NCBI GenBank assembly: GCA_015075405.1
Contig: JABTUK010000004.1
Span: 372,001 to 436,000, forward strand
Length of the DNA: 64,000 bases
DNA from: Anaerolineales bacterium
GTDB lineage: Bacteria > Chloroflexota > Anaerolineae > 4572-78 > J111
Reading direction: 5' to 3'
The notes beneath the pieces are model-generated. The model saw only the letters and a program-made list of their open reading frames with translations. It did not search any database and was not told the origin of the DNA. Numbering within the stretch: position 1 is the first letter of the stretch; each line of letters starts with the position of its first letter. Below are positions 7,846-17,112 of the stretch, one piece after another. A program made the translations under genes and the position numbers.

Positions 7846-7873
7846 TATAGGACAAACTAAAGTTTGTCCTATA
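7846..7873. repeat. Perfect 13-bp palindrome
   Basis: TATAGGACAAACT (7846-7858) and its exact complement (7861-7873) are separated by AA, 22 bases before the next gene. It resembles the AAACT/AGTTT hairpins near 22.2 and 27.2 kb and may be a mobile palindrome or an operator. Confidence 0.6.
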
Positions 7874-7895
7874 ACTTATGCAACAGGAAAGTTAA

Positions 7896-9878
7896 ATGAC
7901 CCAACAACAAGCCGATATTTTGCTAACCCATGGCTACGTGGTAACCATGGATGATTCCATGCGCCTCTACCCCGACGGCGCGGTTGCTATCAAGGATAAT
8001 CTCATTAGCGCAGTGGGGCCGGTGGCCGAACTTGAAGCCGCTTTTGAGGCCGATACTGTCATTGACTGCCAGAACTGCATCATCAGCCCCGGCCTGATCA
8101 ATGCCCACACCCACGCCTCGATGACCCTGCTGCGCGGGCTGGCCGACGATTTGCGGCTGGATGTGTGGCTGTACGGCTACATGATGCCGGTAGAGCGGGA
8201 ATTTGTGGACCATAACTTCAGCTACACCGGCGCGCTTTTGGCCTGCGCCGAGATGATCCGCTCCGGCGTGACGACCTTCTGCGATATGTACTACCACGAA
8301 AGCGAAGTCGCCCGGGCCACTGCCGAGGCGGGCATGCGGGCTATTTTAGCCCAAACGATCCTCAAATTTCCGTCGCCCGACGCCACCAACTACGACGAAA
8401 GCCTAGAATACTGCCGCCGCTTCATCGAGCAGTGGCTTGGCCATCCCCTGATTATTCCGGCGGTGGGACCCCACGCCCCCTATACCGCTACCCCGGACAT
8501 GCTGCGCAACAGTGTGGCCCTGGCGACCGAATACGACGTGCCACTGCACATCCATCTGGCCGAAACAACTCTGGAACAGGACGCCAGCCGCCAGCACTAC
8601 GGCGTTCCAGTGATACCCTGGGTGGAAAAGTATGATCTGTTCAAGGCCAAAGTCATCGCCGCCCACTGCGTTCACGTGGACGAAAGCGAGATGCGGACGC
8701 TGCACCAGTATCGGGCCGGGGTGGCCCACTGCCCCAGCAGCAACTTAAAGTTGGCCAGCGGCGTCGCCCCCGTGCAAAAAATGGTCAATCTGGGGCTGCA
8801 TGTCGGCCTGGGCACGGATGGACCGGCCTCCAACAACGATCTCGATATGTTCGAGGAGACCCGTCTGGCGGCCTTTCTGCAAAAGGGCGTCTTTGGCGAC
8901 CCAACCCTGCTGCCGGCCAAAACCGCCTGGGCCTTGGCCACCAGCGAGGGGGCCAAGGCGCTGCACATTGCCCACCTGACCGGCTCGCTGGAGCCGGGCA
9001 AGCGGGCCGACATTGCCGTTATTTCGGCCAGGGCCACCCATCAACTACCCTACTTTGCCCGCGACCCGGAGGCCATCTATGCCCAGCTTGTCTACGCGGC
9101 CAAATCTACCGATGTGCGGGATGTGCTGGTAGACGGCAAAATTTTGATGCGCGAGCGCCAACTGCTGACGCTGGACGAAGCCGAAATTATTGACGAAGCC
9201 AAACGGATTGCCCGCCGCATTGACGCTTTTCTGATTGCCCGCGAAGGTAGTCTCCTGTCCAAGCTGCTGGCCATCAGCGCCGATTTTATTCCCCAGGAAA
9301 CCTACGAAATTCAGGTGAAGGCGCGTCTGCCTGAATTGATCGAGGTGAGTGCGATTCTAAAGGCGGCGGGGATTGACATCCAGCGCAGTTCCGTCCGCGA
9401 CCAGTACGACACCTACTTTTTCTTTGAAGATAAAGAGGCCGGGCGACTGCGCTTCCGCGAGGATGAAGTGCGCGACGAACGCGGGGATTTAAAGGAGACT
9501 TTTTATACCATGACCTTGATGGGGCCGAGCAGCGAGAAGGAGTTTGAAAACTCAATTGTGCTGACCCGCGCCCGCTACACCGCCTCGGCCAGTCACAGCC
9601 TGCGTTTTTACCGGGAGTATTTCAAACCTGCCGCCGAACGGGAGGTATCCAAGCACCGCCAGCGCTGGCACATTATCTATCAAGAAACCGACCTGGCCAT
9701 TAATTTGGATGTACTCTCCAGCCCGGAGCCAAACAGCTTTTACCTGGAAATCAAAAGCCGGACGTGGTCAGCCAAAGATGCCACCCGTAAGGCCGAGTTA
9801 ATTGGGGAGTTATTGGAGAAATTTGGGGTACAGCGCGAGGATCAGTTTAAGGTAGATTACCTTGACCTGGCTTCATAA
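7896..9878 (+). CDS. Amidohydrolase (MtaD/TrzN-like deaminase) fused to a CYTH domain
   Basis: Residues 1 to about 440 form a cyclic/aryl amidohydrolase of the methylthioadenosine/S-adenosylhomocysteine deaminase-chlorohydrolase group. They show the metal motif NAHTHASM (His71, His73), PHAPYT, LHIHLAET, AAHCVHVD, the GLGTDGPASNND aspartate and the EPGKRADIAV C-terminal motif. Such enzymes hydrolytically deaminate purine or related rings. From about residue 468 to the end (193 residues) a CYTH-type triphosphate-tunnel domain follows: YEIQVKARL start, RLRFRED, an Arg-rich middle and a closing FYLEIKSRTW strand. Its ExExK motif reads EIQVK. CYTH domains bind or cleave triphosphorylated substrates. 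There is no stop or frameshift between the domains. Confidence 0.85.
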   Translation: MTQQQADILLTHGYVVTMDDSMRLYPDGAVAIKDNLISAVGPVAELEAAFEADTVIDCQNCIISPGLINAHTHASMTLLRGLADDLRLDVWLYGYMMPVEREFVDHNFSYTGALLACAEMIRSGVTTFCDMYYHESEVARATAEAGMRAILAQTILKFPSPDATNYDESLEYCRRFIEQWLGHPLIIPAVGPHAPYTATPDMLRNSVALATEYDVPLHIHLAETTLEQDASRQHYGVPVIPWVEKYDLFKAKVIAAHCVHVDESEMRTLHQYRAGVAHCPSSNLKLASGVAPVQKMVNLGLHVGLGTDGPASNNDLDMFEETRLAAFLQKGVFGDPTLLPAKTAWALATSEGAKALHIAHLTGSLEPGKRADIAVISARATHQLPYFARDPEAIYAQLVYAAKSTDVRDVLVDGKILMRERQLLTLDEAEIIDEAKRIARRIDAFLIAREGSLLSKLLAISADFIPQETYEIQVKARLPELIEVSAILKAAGIDIQRSSVRDQYDTYFFFEDKEAGRLRFREDEVRDERGDLKETFYTMTLMGPSSEKEFENSIVLTRARYTASASHSLRFYREYFKPAAEREVSKHRQRWHIIYQETDLAINLDVLSSPEPNSFYLEIKSRTWSAKDATRKAELIGELLEKFGVQREDQFKVDYLDLAS

Positions 9879-9882
9879 GGCT

Positions 9883-10887
9883 CTATTCCTGAGCATACCC
9901 TAGCCAGCGCAACTCATCCTCCTTTTGCCGCCACTTGGGCCGCACTTTGACCCATAGCTCCAAATAAACCTGGCTGCCAACCAACTCTTCGATGGGGGGC
10001 CGGGCAAGCTGCCCAATCTTTTTGAGCGATTTGCCCTTTTCGCCGATAACAATGCCCTTCTGCGAGTCCCGCTCGATAATCAAATCGGCGCTGATGTAGG
10101 TCATGGTTTCGCTGCGGGGTTTGAACTCGCGCACCTGTACTGCCAGGGCATGCGGCACTTCCTGACGCAGCACCTTTAAGGCAGCCTCACGAATAAATTC
10201 GGCGGCGATAAAGCGGGTTTGCTGATCGGTGACTTGCTCTTCGGGGAAGTAACGCGGGCCAAATGGCAGATGCTCGATAATCCGGCGCAGCAGTTCGGCC
10301 TGATTGTCGCCCCGGATGGCGGAGAGGGTCAGCCAGTCGGCGGCGGGGTAGAGGTCTAAAAAAGGCTGGGCCAGGTCAGCGCCGGGAGCGGTGGGCAATA
10401 AATCCACCTTGTTCAGAGCCAGGAGCACCGGCGAGGACTCCCGGTTTTGACATAGCGCCTGAGCGACCAGTTCATCTTCCTCCGTAGGCGGCTCAGAGGC
10501 ATCCACCAGCCAGACAATCACATCGGCGTCGGGAATGGCGGCCAGGGCAGCTTCAACCAAAAACTGGCCCAGTTTGTGCTGCGGTTGGTGAATCCCCGGG
10601 GTGTCTATAAAAATCACCTGGGCCGGGGGCAGATCCGGCTCGGTTTCGGGCGAGGTGGTCAAAATGCCTAAAAGCTGGTTGCGGGTGGTTTGGGGTTTGG
10701 GGCTGACAATGGCAATCTTTTGGCCCAGCAGCCGGTTGAGCAAGGTGGATTTGCCCACGTTGGGCCGGCCCACCACCGCCACATAACCGGAGCGATGATC
10801 GGCAGGCAGGGTCTCATCCAGCATTTCCCCTTCATCGTCGAGCGCATCATCATCAAAACCGGCGGGCCAATCGGGGTGGTTAGTCAT
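9883..10887 (-). CDS. era: GTPase Era
   Basis: Era binds the 3' end of 16S rRNA and supports 30S assembly. The 334-residue protein starts with an unusual acidic extension of about 33 residues, then shows G1 GRPNVGKST, the switch region PKPQTTRNQLLGI, G3 DTPGIH and G4 NKVD, and a C-terminal KH domain (about 235-330; ERDSQKGIVIGEKGKSLKKIG). It converges with the amidohydrolase four bases away. Confidence 0.96.
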   Translation of the reverse strand: MTNHPDWPAGFDDDALDDEGEMLDETLPADHRSGYVAVVGRPNVGKSTLLNRLLGQKIAIVSPKPQTTRNQLLGILTTSPETEPDLPPAQVIFIDTPGIHQPQHKLGQFLVEAALAAIPDADVIVWLVDASEPPTEEDELVAQALCQNRESSPVLLALNKVDLLPTAPGADLAQPFLDLYPAADWLTLSAIRGDNQAELLRRIIEHLPFGPRYFPEEQVTDQQTRFIAAEFIREAALKVLRQEVPHALAVQVREFKPRSETMTYISADLIIERDSQKGIVIGEKGKSLKKIGQLARPPIEELVGSQVYLELWVKVRPKWRQKEDELRWLGYAQE

Positions 10888-10923
10888 CGTAGAAATTATT
10901 AACCTGGGGTCGGAGTTTTCTAA

Positions 10924-10975
10924 ATCGCACCCTTCGATACCCCCTCGCTTCGCTCTGGGCTACTCAGGATGCGAT
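10924..10975. repeat. Palindromic repeat, GCACCCTTCGATAC family
   Basis: ATCGCACCCTTCGATAC at the left and CTACTCAGGATGCGAT at the right enclose a TCGCTTCGCTC core. Related units lie at 16532-16580, 42591-42668 and 42672-42722. The rest of the 10888-11026 spacer holds a short CAACTTTCAACTT tract. Confidence 0.7.
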
Positions 10976-11026
10976 TATAGACTGAAGACCAACATTCAAC
11001 TTTCAACTTGCCAACCTTTCAACGGA

Positions 11027-11698
11027 TCAGTTCTCCCGGAAGCGTTTTTCCAAATCTTCCAACATCATCGCCGCTTCAACCAGTTTATCCAGGGGATTGT
11101 CGTCTCCACGAAAATAGCGGTAATCGCAGGGCATAATATCCAAAGTGCTGACCAAATCGGCGTGGTTGCTGCGAATAATCATTTCGGAGGTATGGTACCA
11201 TTTAGCCAGTTGTTCGATGGTAGTTTCCTGGAAGTTTACTTTACGCACGGTATAGTCCAAAGCGGCTGCCCAGGCATCCGGCTGGCTCAAATCGAGATAG
11301 CGTTTGCCAATTGTCACCCGGTACTCCACCCACATCTGGATGGCCGCACCGACCACCTCCAGACGCATGCCCTGTTTGGGCATGATATTGGTCAGACGGG
11401 TTTCCACGGGGTCCAGGGCATTGCTAAAGAGGGCTTCAAAACGGTTGACCAGCGTTTTGTCTTTCTCGGTGCGGATATAATCGGCCAGGGCGTGCAGCAT
11501 AAGTTCATAATCGCCCATACGCACCTGGGCGCGGGCCAGATTGAGATGATAATCCGGTTCAGCCTCATCCAGGCGCACTGCCTCCTGAAACAGAGTAATG
11601 GCGCTTTCCATTTCCCAACGCTCGTAATGTTCCAGGCCGGTGCGATTGAGCGACTGGGCGCGTAATTTATCGGTAGTGGACACGAATCTGGTGTTCAT
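11027..11698 (-). CDS. TPR-containing hypothetical protein
   Basis: The 223-residue protein has one or two TPR-like helical hairpins (about residues 15-75; LNRTGLEHYERWEMESAITLFQEAVRLDEAEPDYHLNLARAQVRMG). A separate C-terminal part follows (about 135-190; AWAAALDYTVRKVNFQETTIEQLAKWYHTSEMIIRSNH) that looks like a helix-turn-helix-type module. It has no signal peptide. I do not recognise a named family. It lies between era and the DUF1385 gene on the same strand. Confidence 0.75.
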   Translation of the reverse strand: MNTRFVSTTDKLRAQSLNRTGLEHYERWEMESAITLFQEAVRLDEAEPDYHLNLARAQVRMGDYELMLHALADYIRTEKDKTLVNRFEALFSNALDPVETRLTNIMPKQGMRLEVVGAAIQMWVEYRVTIGKRYLDLSQPDAWAAALDYTVRKVNFQETTIEQLAKWYHTSEMIIRSNHADLVSTLDIMPCDYRYFRGDDNPLDKLVEAAMMLEDLEKRFREN

Positions 11699-11798
11699 GC
11701 TGGTAACGCTTCCCTCTTAATAAAGTTGGAGGTTGGAAGGTTAAAAGTTGAAAGTTTAACCTTCTGTTGGATTCATTAACTTTGAATATCAAAACTCC

Positions 11799-12737
11799 CT
11801 ATCGCCCGGCTGAACCGGGGGCGGTTAGGGCTTCGCCGGGTTCAGTCGCTTTCACTTCGGCGGCTAACTGTTCTTCGGCCAGCAGCTTTTTGAGCGCGGC
11901 AATCGAGACTTCCAGCATACTCAAATCCGGCTCGCGGGTGGTCATGCCCTGCAACGCCAGACCCGGCGCAATCAGCAACTTCATAATTGGGTTTTTCTGG
12001 TGTGCCGCGCTGAACTTGAGAAACTCATAAGCAATCCCGGCAATCACGGGAATCAGCACAATCCGGGAGGCAATTTTGAGCCACAGCGGTGGGTCGCCCA
12101 CCAGGGCAAACACAAAAATAGAGATGACCATCACAATCAACAAAAAAGCCGTGCCGCAGCGGGGGTGGACAATACTGCATTGGGCCACTTTTTCCGGTAC
12201 CAGTTCCACGCCCTGCTCATAGGCGTTGATGGCCTTGTGCTCTGCGCCATGATAGCCAAAAACCCGCTTGATCTCCGCCAAAAAGCCAATGCCCCAGACG
12301 TAGCCCAGGAAAAGCGCCAGCCGGACCACCCCTTCGATAAGGTGCTGGACCAAAATAGACACATCCACAAACTGCTTGATTAAGCTAATCAACAGCAGCG
12401 GGCTGACAAAAAAGATGGCAATCGCCAGCAGCAGCGAAAAGGCTACTGTGCCCCAGGCTACCGGCCCGGAAAATTCCGCCTCCTCTTCGCCCATAGCTAC
12501 CTCAGCTGAGAACATCAGGGTCCGCATGCCCAGCACCAGGGCGTCCCACAGCAGGGTAAAACCGCGCAAAAAGGGCACTTTATTGATAAAACTTGAATAA
12601 ATCCGCGGGTTGAGCGGCTCGCTGTGCAGCACAATTTCGCCTTTAGGGTTGCGTACCGCCACTGCCATATGCTTGCGGCCACGCATCATCACCCCTTCGA
12701 TTACCGCCTGGCCACCATAGTTAAAAGGTTTGCTCAT
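11799..12737 (-). CDS. DUF1385 family membrane protein (YqhQ-like)
   Basis: The 312-residue protein begins with the family signature YGGQAVIEGVMMRGRKHMAVAVR and carries FLxGFTLLWDALVLGMR. Four or so transmembrane helices follow (about residues 85-110, 120-150, 205-225 and nearby). YHGAEHKAINAYE and the HPRCGTAFLLIV motif are also diagnostic for DUF1385. The function of the family is unknown. The last 30 residues are variable and Ala/Glu rich. The start has a good site (AGAGGAG, five bases before the ATG). Confidence 0.92.
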   Translation of the reverse strand: MSKPFNYGGQAVIEGVMMRGRKHMAVAVRNPKGEIVLHSEPLNPRIYSSFINKVPFLRGFTLLWDALVLGMRTLMFSAEVAMGEEEAEFSGPVAWGTVAFSLLLAIAIFFVSPLLLISLIKQFVDVSILVQHLIEGVVRLALFLGYVWGIGFLAEIKRVFGYHGAEHKAINAYEQGVELVPEKVAQCSIVHPRCGTAFLLIVMVISIFVFALVGDPPLWLKIASRIVLIPVIAGIAYEFLKFSAAHQKNPIMKLLIAPGLALQGMTTREPDLSMLEVSIAALKKLLAEEQLAAEVKATEPGEALTAPGSAGR

Positions 12738-12981
12738 GAACTCCTCTGTTTGTACCGATGACCCCCACCTACCACCCGTAATTTTCCTGACTGTTTGTTA
12801 ATTTTACCTTACCCGGCCAATCTGGACAAGACAAGATACATACTATTTTTGCGAAGCTATCGTCAGCCAATTACCCCCAAAAATTGGGCTGTTTTTCTGT
12901 TCAATCATGGTGTACTATATGTTTATAAACCTATCCAATCACGCTATGATTAAAGCTAACTGAGAAAGGAATTTTTCTTCA

Positions 12982-13239
12982 ATGTCCGAAATGCCAGCTT
13001 TTGCCACGATGAAAGACCGGCTCTTTAGCCTTCTTGATCGTTACCCCGAAGAGATGCGGGAAATTGTGCTGACCAGTGAGGATCAAGCCAATGTCAGTGC
13101 GGCTGCTTTCTTTGTCCAGGAGGTAGCTCATCTGCCCGATATGAAGGGGCTAGAGAAAGCGGAAGTTATTCTGGCCTACATCGAAACCATTTGGATGGCT
13201 GGTTTTGAGGCCGGGCGTACCCAGAACGCCAGACTTTAA
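12982..13239 (+). CDS. Small hypothetical protein (85 aa)
   Basis: The ATG follows a GAGAAAGGA site and the frame ends before a strong terminator, so the unit looks complete. The product is mostly helical and acidic, with no Cys pair or membrane segment (MKDRLFSLLDRYPEEMREIVLTSEDQ...). A weak promoter (TTTATA-17-TATGAT) lies about 30-55 bases upstream of the start. I do not recognise it. Confidence 0.65.
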   Translation: MSEMPAFATMKDRLFSLLDRYPEEMREIVLTSEDQANVSAAAFFVQEVAHLPDMKGLEKAEVILAYIETIWMAGFEAGRTQNARL

Positions 13240-13274
13240 AACCTCCAAGAAGTTGTCCCCTGCTAGTAATTACT

Positions 13275-13316
13275 AACAACAAAAAGCCGCCTCCAACAGA
13301 CGGTTTTTTGTTGTTT
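13275..13316 (+). terminator. Intrinsic terminator
   Basis: AACAACAAAAAGCCG (from 13275) pairs with CGGTTTTTTGTTGTT (to 13315) around an 11-nt loop, ending in T-rich sequence. Confidence 0.85.
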
Positions 13317-13342
13317 TTATCATCTGCCAGTTTAAGCCGGGC

Positions 13343-13372
13343 TTGCCTAAAGACACGGCTCTATGGTATAAC
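13343..13372 (+). promoter_or_regulatory. Promoter of the GH116 gene
   Basis: TTGCCT (13343-13348), an 18-nt spacer ending in TGG and TATAAC (13367-13372) give an extended -10 promoter. Transcription would start about 28 bases before the ATG at 13408. Confidence 0.5.
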
Positions 13373-13407
13373 CTTATCCAACTCAGCCTGATCGGATTTT
13401 TCTCTGC

Positions 13408-16400
13408 ATGTCAATCTCTCAAAACAAACTCAACCACTTTTTAACTATTGTCCTGACCTTACTGGGCCTGTTGGCAGTCACCGCCTCCACTCCCGACCTT
13501 ATCTCGGCCAAACCGGGCGCGATTCCCCGGCAAAAAGTCGGCATCCCGGCTGTGGCCTGGTCGCGCGGCATCGGCGTCCCTTTTGAAGAGGCCGGCCACC
13601 CCTACGAACCCAGCACCAAAATTGACGACGGTCCCTGGGCCGGCGTCCCTCTGGGCGGTTTGGGCGCGGGCGCGATTGGCCGCACCTATCGCGGCGATTT
13701 CGCCCGCTGGCATCTGGACATCGGCAGCCACCGCTTCGAGAGTCTGCCGGCCAACCAGTTCTCGGTTTTTGTGGCTCAGGGCGGCCAGAGCCAGGCCCAC
13801 GTGCTGGCCCCGCTGCAACCTTCCATTTTGCCAGAGTGGAACTGGGATATGCCGGTGGGCGCGGGCACGTATTACGCCCTTTTTCCCAAAGCCTGGTATG
13901 TGTATGAGTGGGACGCCCTGCCGGTCAAGTTGACCCAAAAGCAGTTCTCACCGATTATCCCCGGCAATTACCAGCTTAGCAGCTATCCGGTCGGCATCTT
14001 CGAGTGGACCATCGAAAACCCCACCGCCGAGCCGTTGAACCTGGGCCTGATGTTTTCCTGGCAAAATATGGTCGGCTGGGGCTGGGGGAAAGACCTCGAA
14101 GGCGGCAACTACAATCAAGCTGTTCAGCAGGACGGCCTGAGCGGCATCGTCTTTACCCGGCCCGGCGAAGCTGTCAGTGAAGAGTGGGATGGTTCCTTTG
14201 CCATCGTCGCTCCGCGGCAGCCAGGGGTGACGGTCAGCTACCGCTCGCGCTTCTCGCTGACGGCGGGCCGCGACACCTGGGCCGATTTTGCCGCCGACGG
14301 CGGGCTGGAAAATGTGGACGACCCCACCCCGGCCCAACCCTCGGAGCAGCTTGCCGGGGCGCTGGCCGTCACCGTAACTTTGAAACCGGGCGAAACCAAA
14401 ACCATTCCTTTTGCCCTGGCCTGGGATCTACCTATTACCCAATTCGGTGCGGGGAGCAAGTGGTACAAACGTTACACCCAGTTTTATGGAACCAGTGGGC
14501 GCAACGCCTGGGCCATCGCCGCCGATGCCCTGGCCAACTATCCCGCTTGGGAGAGCGCCATTGACACCTGGCAGCAGCCTATCCTGGAGGACACTGTGGC
14601 CCGGCCAGAGTGGTACAAAACTGCGCTATTCAACGAGTTATATTATCTGGTGGATGGCGGCACGGTCTGGGAAAATGGGCGTGTCGGCGGGCCGCCCCCG
14701 ACCGATGGCCTGGGCGGGTTTGCCTACCTGGAGTCCGCCGATTACCTCCATTACAACACCTTCGACGTGCATTATTACGCCTCGTTTGCCCTGGCCCAGT
14801 TATGGCCGGAACTGCAAAAGCGGCTGATGCGCGATGTCGCCGCCCTGATCCCCCAGGGCGACCCGGCCAACACCCACCAGATTCAAGCCACCGGGGCGAC
14901 CGTCCCGCGCAAGGCGCCGGGCGCTGTGCCCCATGATCTTGGCTCACCGCAAGAGGACCCGTGGGTACAGATCAATTCTTTCAACTGGCAGGACAGCAAC
15001 ACCTGGAAAGACCTCAACAGCAAGTTTGTATTGCAACTCTGGCGCGATTACACCTTTAGCGGCGACTTGGCCCTGCTGCGCGAACTGTGGCCGGCGGCAA
15101 CCCAGGCCCTCGATTACCTGCATCAATTCGACCGCGACGGCGACGGCCTGCCCGAACATGACGGCGTCCCCGACCAAACTTACGACACCTGGACCATGAG
15201 TGGGCCAAGCGCCTACGGCGGCAGTTTGTGGCTGGCGGCATTAGAAGCAGCCATCAGAATGGGTGAAATTGTGGGCGATACGGAGCGCGTGGCCCAGTAC
15301 CAGGGCTGGCTGGACAGCGGCAAAGCCGCCTTTGAAAGCAAGTTGTGGACCGGCCAATACTACAAATTCGATGGCGGCAGCAGCCCCCACTCTGATAGCA
15401 TCATGGCCGACCAACTGGCCGGGCAATGGTACGCCGACGCCACCGGCCTGCCGCCCATCGTCCCGCCGGAACATACCGAAACGGCCCTCAAAACCATCTA
15501 CGATTTCAATGTCCGCCGATTTGCCGATGGCGGCATGGGCGCGGTCAACGGCATGCGGCCCGATGGCACGGTGGATGTGTCCAGCAACCAATCACAAGAG
15601 GTCTGGACTGGGGTGACGTATGCCCTGGCCGCTTCGATGCTTCAGCACGGCATGATCGAGGAGGGCTGGTGGACGGCCTGGGGGGTGTACAATGTGACCT
15701 ACAACGGCGGCTTCTGGTTCCGCACCCCCGAAGCCTACCGCAGCGACCGCAGCTACCGGGCCGGCATATACATGCGCCCGCTGAGCATCTGGGCCATTGA
15801 ACACGCCCTACAAGCCCGCAGCGCCGAACCTCTCCCCGCCGGAGCCGAGGCCATCAGCCTGACCACTGCCGACGGGGTAGCCCTGGCGGCCCATTATTAC
15901 GCCCCCGCTGCCGAGTCCACGCCGGGGGTGCTGCTGTTGCACCAGCGCGGCGGGCGCAAGGAAAATTGGGCTTCGTTTGCTCAATTGTTGCAAAAAAGCG
16001 GCTACGCGGTGGTGGCGGTGGATTTTCGCGGACACGGCCAGAGCAAGGGCGTGGTCAACTGGTTGGGGGCCGATCAGGATGTGCTCACCGCCTTCAATTA
16101 TCTCAAAGAGAGGCCGGAGGTTGATCCACAGCGATTGGCGATCATTGGGGCCAGCATTGGCACTCAGGAAGCCATCACCTTTGCCGCCGCCCACCCCGAC
16201 GAGGTGCGCGGGGTAGCCATGCTTTCAACCTTTGCCAGCGGCGAGATCGAGCGGGCCATCCAAAGCTACCCCGGCCCCATCCTGCTGGCCGCCACCGAAG
16301 GCGACACAGCCGCCACCCAGGTGACTCGCGATCTGGCTCAGCTTGTCCCCAAAGCCGAGGTCTTTATCCTCAAGAACAGTGACCGCCACGGCACCCAAAT

Positions 16401-16497
16401 GCTGCGTAGCCCGCTGAATATTGAAGCTATTTTGATGGATTGGGTCGAAAGGGTTAATAGCCCGCAGCCGGATGTCGGGAACACTGATCATCCCTGA
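13408..16497 (+). CDS. Secreted GH116-type beta-glucosidase fused to an alpha/beta hydrolase
   Basis: The 1029-residue protein has a signal peptide (about 1-34; hydrophobic FLTIVLTLLGLLAVTAS). Residues 50-800 form a GH116 domain (bacterial relatives of GBA2 glucosylceramidase): PFEEAGHPYEPSTKIDDGPWAGVPLGGLGAGAIGRTYRGDFARW, an N-terminal beta domain, and an (alpha/alpha)6 barrel with FNELYYLVDGGTVWENG (candidate nucleophile region, Glu about 422), PDQTYDTWTMSGPSAYGGSLWLAAL (Asp acid/base region) and NQSQEVWTGVTYALAA. From about 815 an alpha/beta hydrolase follows: LLHQRGG, GHGQSKG, nucleophile elbow GASIG, an Asp after TEG and a final RHG His. The upstream site is weak. Substrate is unknown; beta-linked glucosides or glycolipids are expected for GH116. 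Confidence 0.88.
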   Translation: MSISQNKLNHFLTIVLTLLGLLAVTASTPDLISAKPGAIPRQKVGIPAVAWSRGIGVPFEEAGHPYEPSTKIDDGPWAGVPLGGLGAGAIGRTYRGDFARWHLDIGSHRFESLPANQFSVFVAQGGQSQAHVLAPLQPSILPEWNWDMPVGAGTYYALFPKAWYVYEWDALPVKLTQKQFSPIIPGNYQLSSYPVGIFEWTIENPTAEPLNLGLMFSWQNMVGWGWGKDLEGGNYNQAVQQDGLSGIVFTRPGEAVSEEWDGSFAIVAPRQPGVTVSYRSRFSLTAGRDTWADFAADGGLENVDDPTPAQPSEQLAGALAVTVTLKPGETKTIPFALAWDLPITQFGAGSKWYKRYTQFYGTSGRNAWAIAADALANYPAWESAIDTWQQPILEDTVARPEWYKTALFNELYYLVDGGTVWENGRVGGPPPTDGLGGFAYLESADYLHYNTFDVHYYASFALAQLWPELQKRLMRDVAALIPQGDPANTHQIQATGATVPRKAPGAVPHDLGSPQEDPWVQINSFNWQDSNTWKDLNSKFVLQLWRDYTFSGDLALLRELWPAATQALDYLHQFDRDGDGLPEHDGVPDQTYDTWTMSGPSAYGGSLWLAALEAAIRMGEIVGDTERVAQYQGWLDSGKAAFESKLWTGQYYKFDGGSSPHSDSIMADQLAGQWYADATGLPPIVPPEHTETALKTIYDFNVRRFADGGMGAVNGMRPDGTVDVSSNQSQEVWTGVTYALAASMLQHGMIEEGWWTAWGVYNVTYNGGFWFRTPEAYRSDRSYRAGIYMRPLSIWAIEHALQARSAEPLPAGAEAISLTTADGVALAAHYYAPAAESTPGVLLLHQRGGRKENWASFAQLLQKSGYAVVAVDFRGHGQSKGVVNWLGADQDVLTAFNYLKERPEVDPQRLAIIGASIGTQEAITFAAAHPDEVRGVAMLSTFASGEIERAIQSYPGPILLAATEGDTAATQVTRDLAQLVPKAEVFILKNSDRHGTQMLRSPLNIEAILMDWVERVNSPQPDVGNTDHP

Positions 16498-16531
16498 TTT
16501 TTTGGCTGTCATAGTTTAGTTAAGTGTCAAA

Positions 16532-16580
16532 CGCATCCTGAGTAGGCTGAAGCGAAGCGGAAGCTGTATCGAAGGGTGCG
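16532..16580. repeat. Palindromic repeat, GCACCCTTCGATAC family
   Basis: This unit is in the opposite orientation to the 10.9 kb copy (CGCATCCTGAGTAG ... TATCGAAGGGTGCG), between the converging GH116 gene and a secreted protein gene. Confidence 0.7.
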
Positions 16581-16592
16581 AACTGTAATTCT

Positions 16593-17057
16593 TTAAGGTA
16601 CTGGTCCGACGGACACAAACAGAGTTTGATTGGCCTGGGCCGGCAAATTAAACGGGGCGCTGACGCTCAGCAGCGACCCGCCCGGCCCTTGGGTTAGCGC
16701 CCAGCGAAACGGGCCTGTGCCAAAATCTTTAGCCGCTACCCACCAGCGCCGATTGCCCTCGGCCAGCGGACCGCGCCAGCCTTCGACATCGCGCCAGTTG
16801 CCGGCGCTGTCCTGCCATTGGACCACGCTCCAGCCCCCTGCTGCCGCCAACTGCGTTTGCAGTTCGATGTAAGCGCCAACCGGCTTATCCGAGCCGCTGT
16901 CGCCGTCGTCATCTCCCTGCTGGCCCCGCCCTGGCGGATCACGCGGCGGCAGCGTTGGCCCGGCCTGGGCCAGCCCTGGCCCCAACACCAGCCCTATCAG
17001 CGTGGCTACGAGCAACAACCACAGAATACTTTTTAGCCAGGTTTCGTTTTTCCTCAT
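16593..17057 (-). CDS. Small exported protein (154 aa)
   Basis: A clear signal peptide (about 1-32; ILWLLLVATLIGLVLGPGLAQA) is followed by a Pro/Gly/Asp-rich linker (PTLPPRDPPGRGQQGDDDGDSGSD). A small Trp-rich domain of about 95 residues ends the protein (GGWSVVQWQDSAGNWRDVEGW ... GTGPFRWALTQGPGGSLLSVSAPFNLP). The pattern suggests a beta-sandwich. No enzyme motif is seen. It is the last gene of the minus-strand surface island, 55 bases after the Calx-beta protein. Confidence 0.75.
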   Translation of the reverse strand: MRKNETWLKSILWLLLVATLIGLVLGPGLAQAGPTLPPRDPPGRGQQGDDDGDSGSDKPVGAYIELQTQLAAAGGWSVVQWQDSAGNWRDVEGWRGPLAEGNRRWWVAAKDFGTGPFRWALTQGPGGSLLSVSAPFNLPAQANQTLFVSVGPVP

Positions 17058-17112
17058 CGTTTAGCCCTCAGTCAGCGCTCAGCTCAGCTTAGTGTAATTC
17101 CATTCTACTCAG

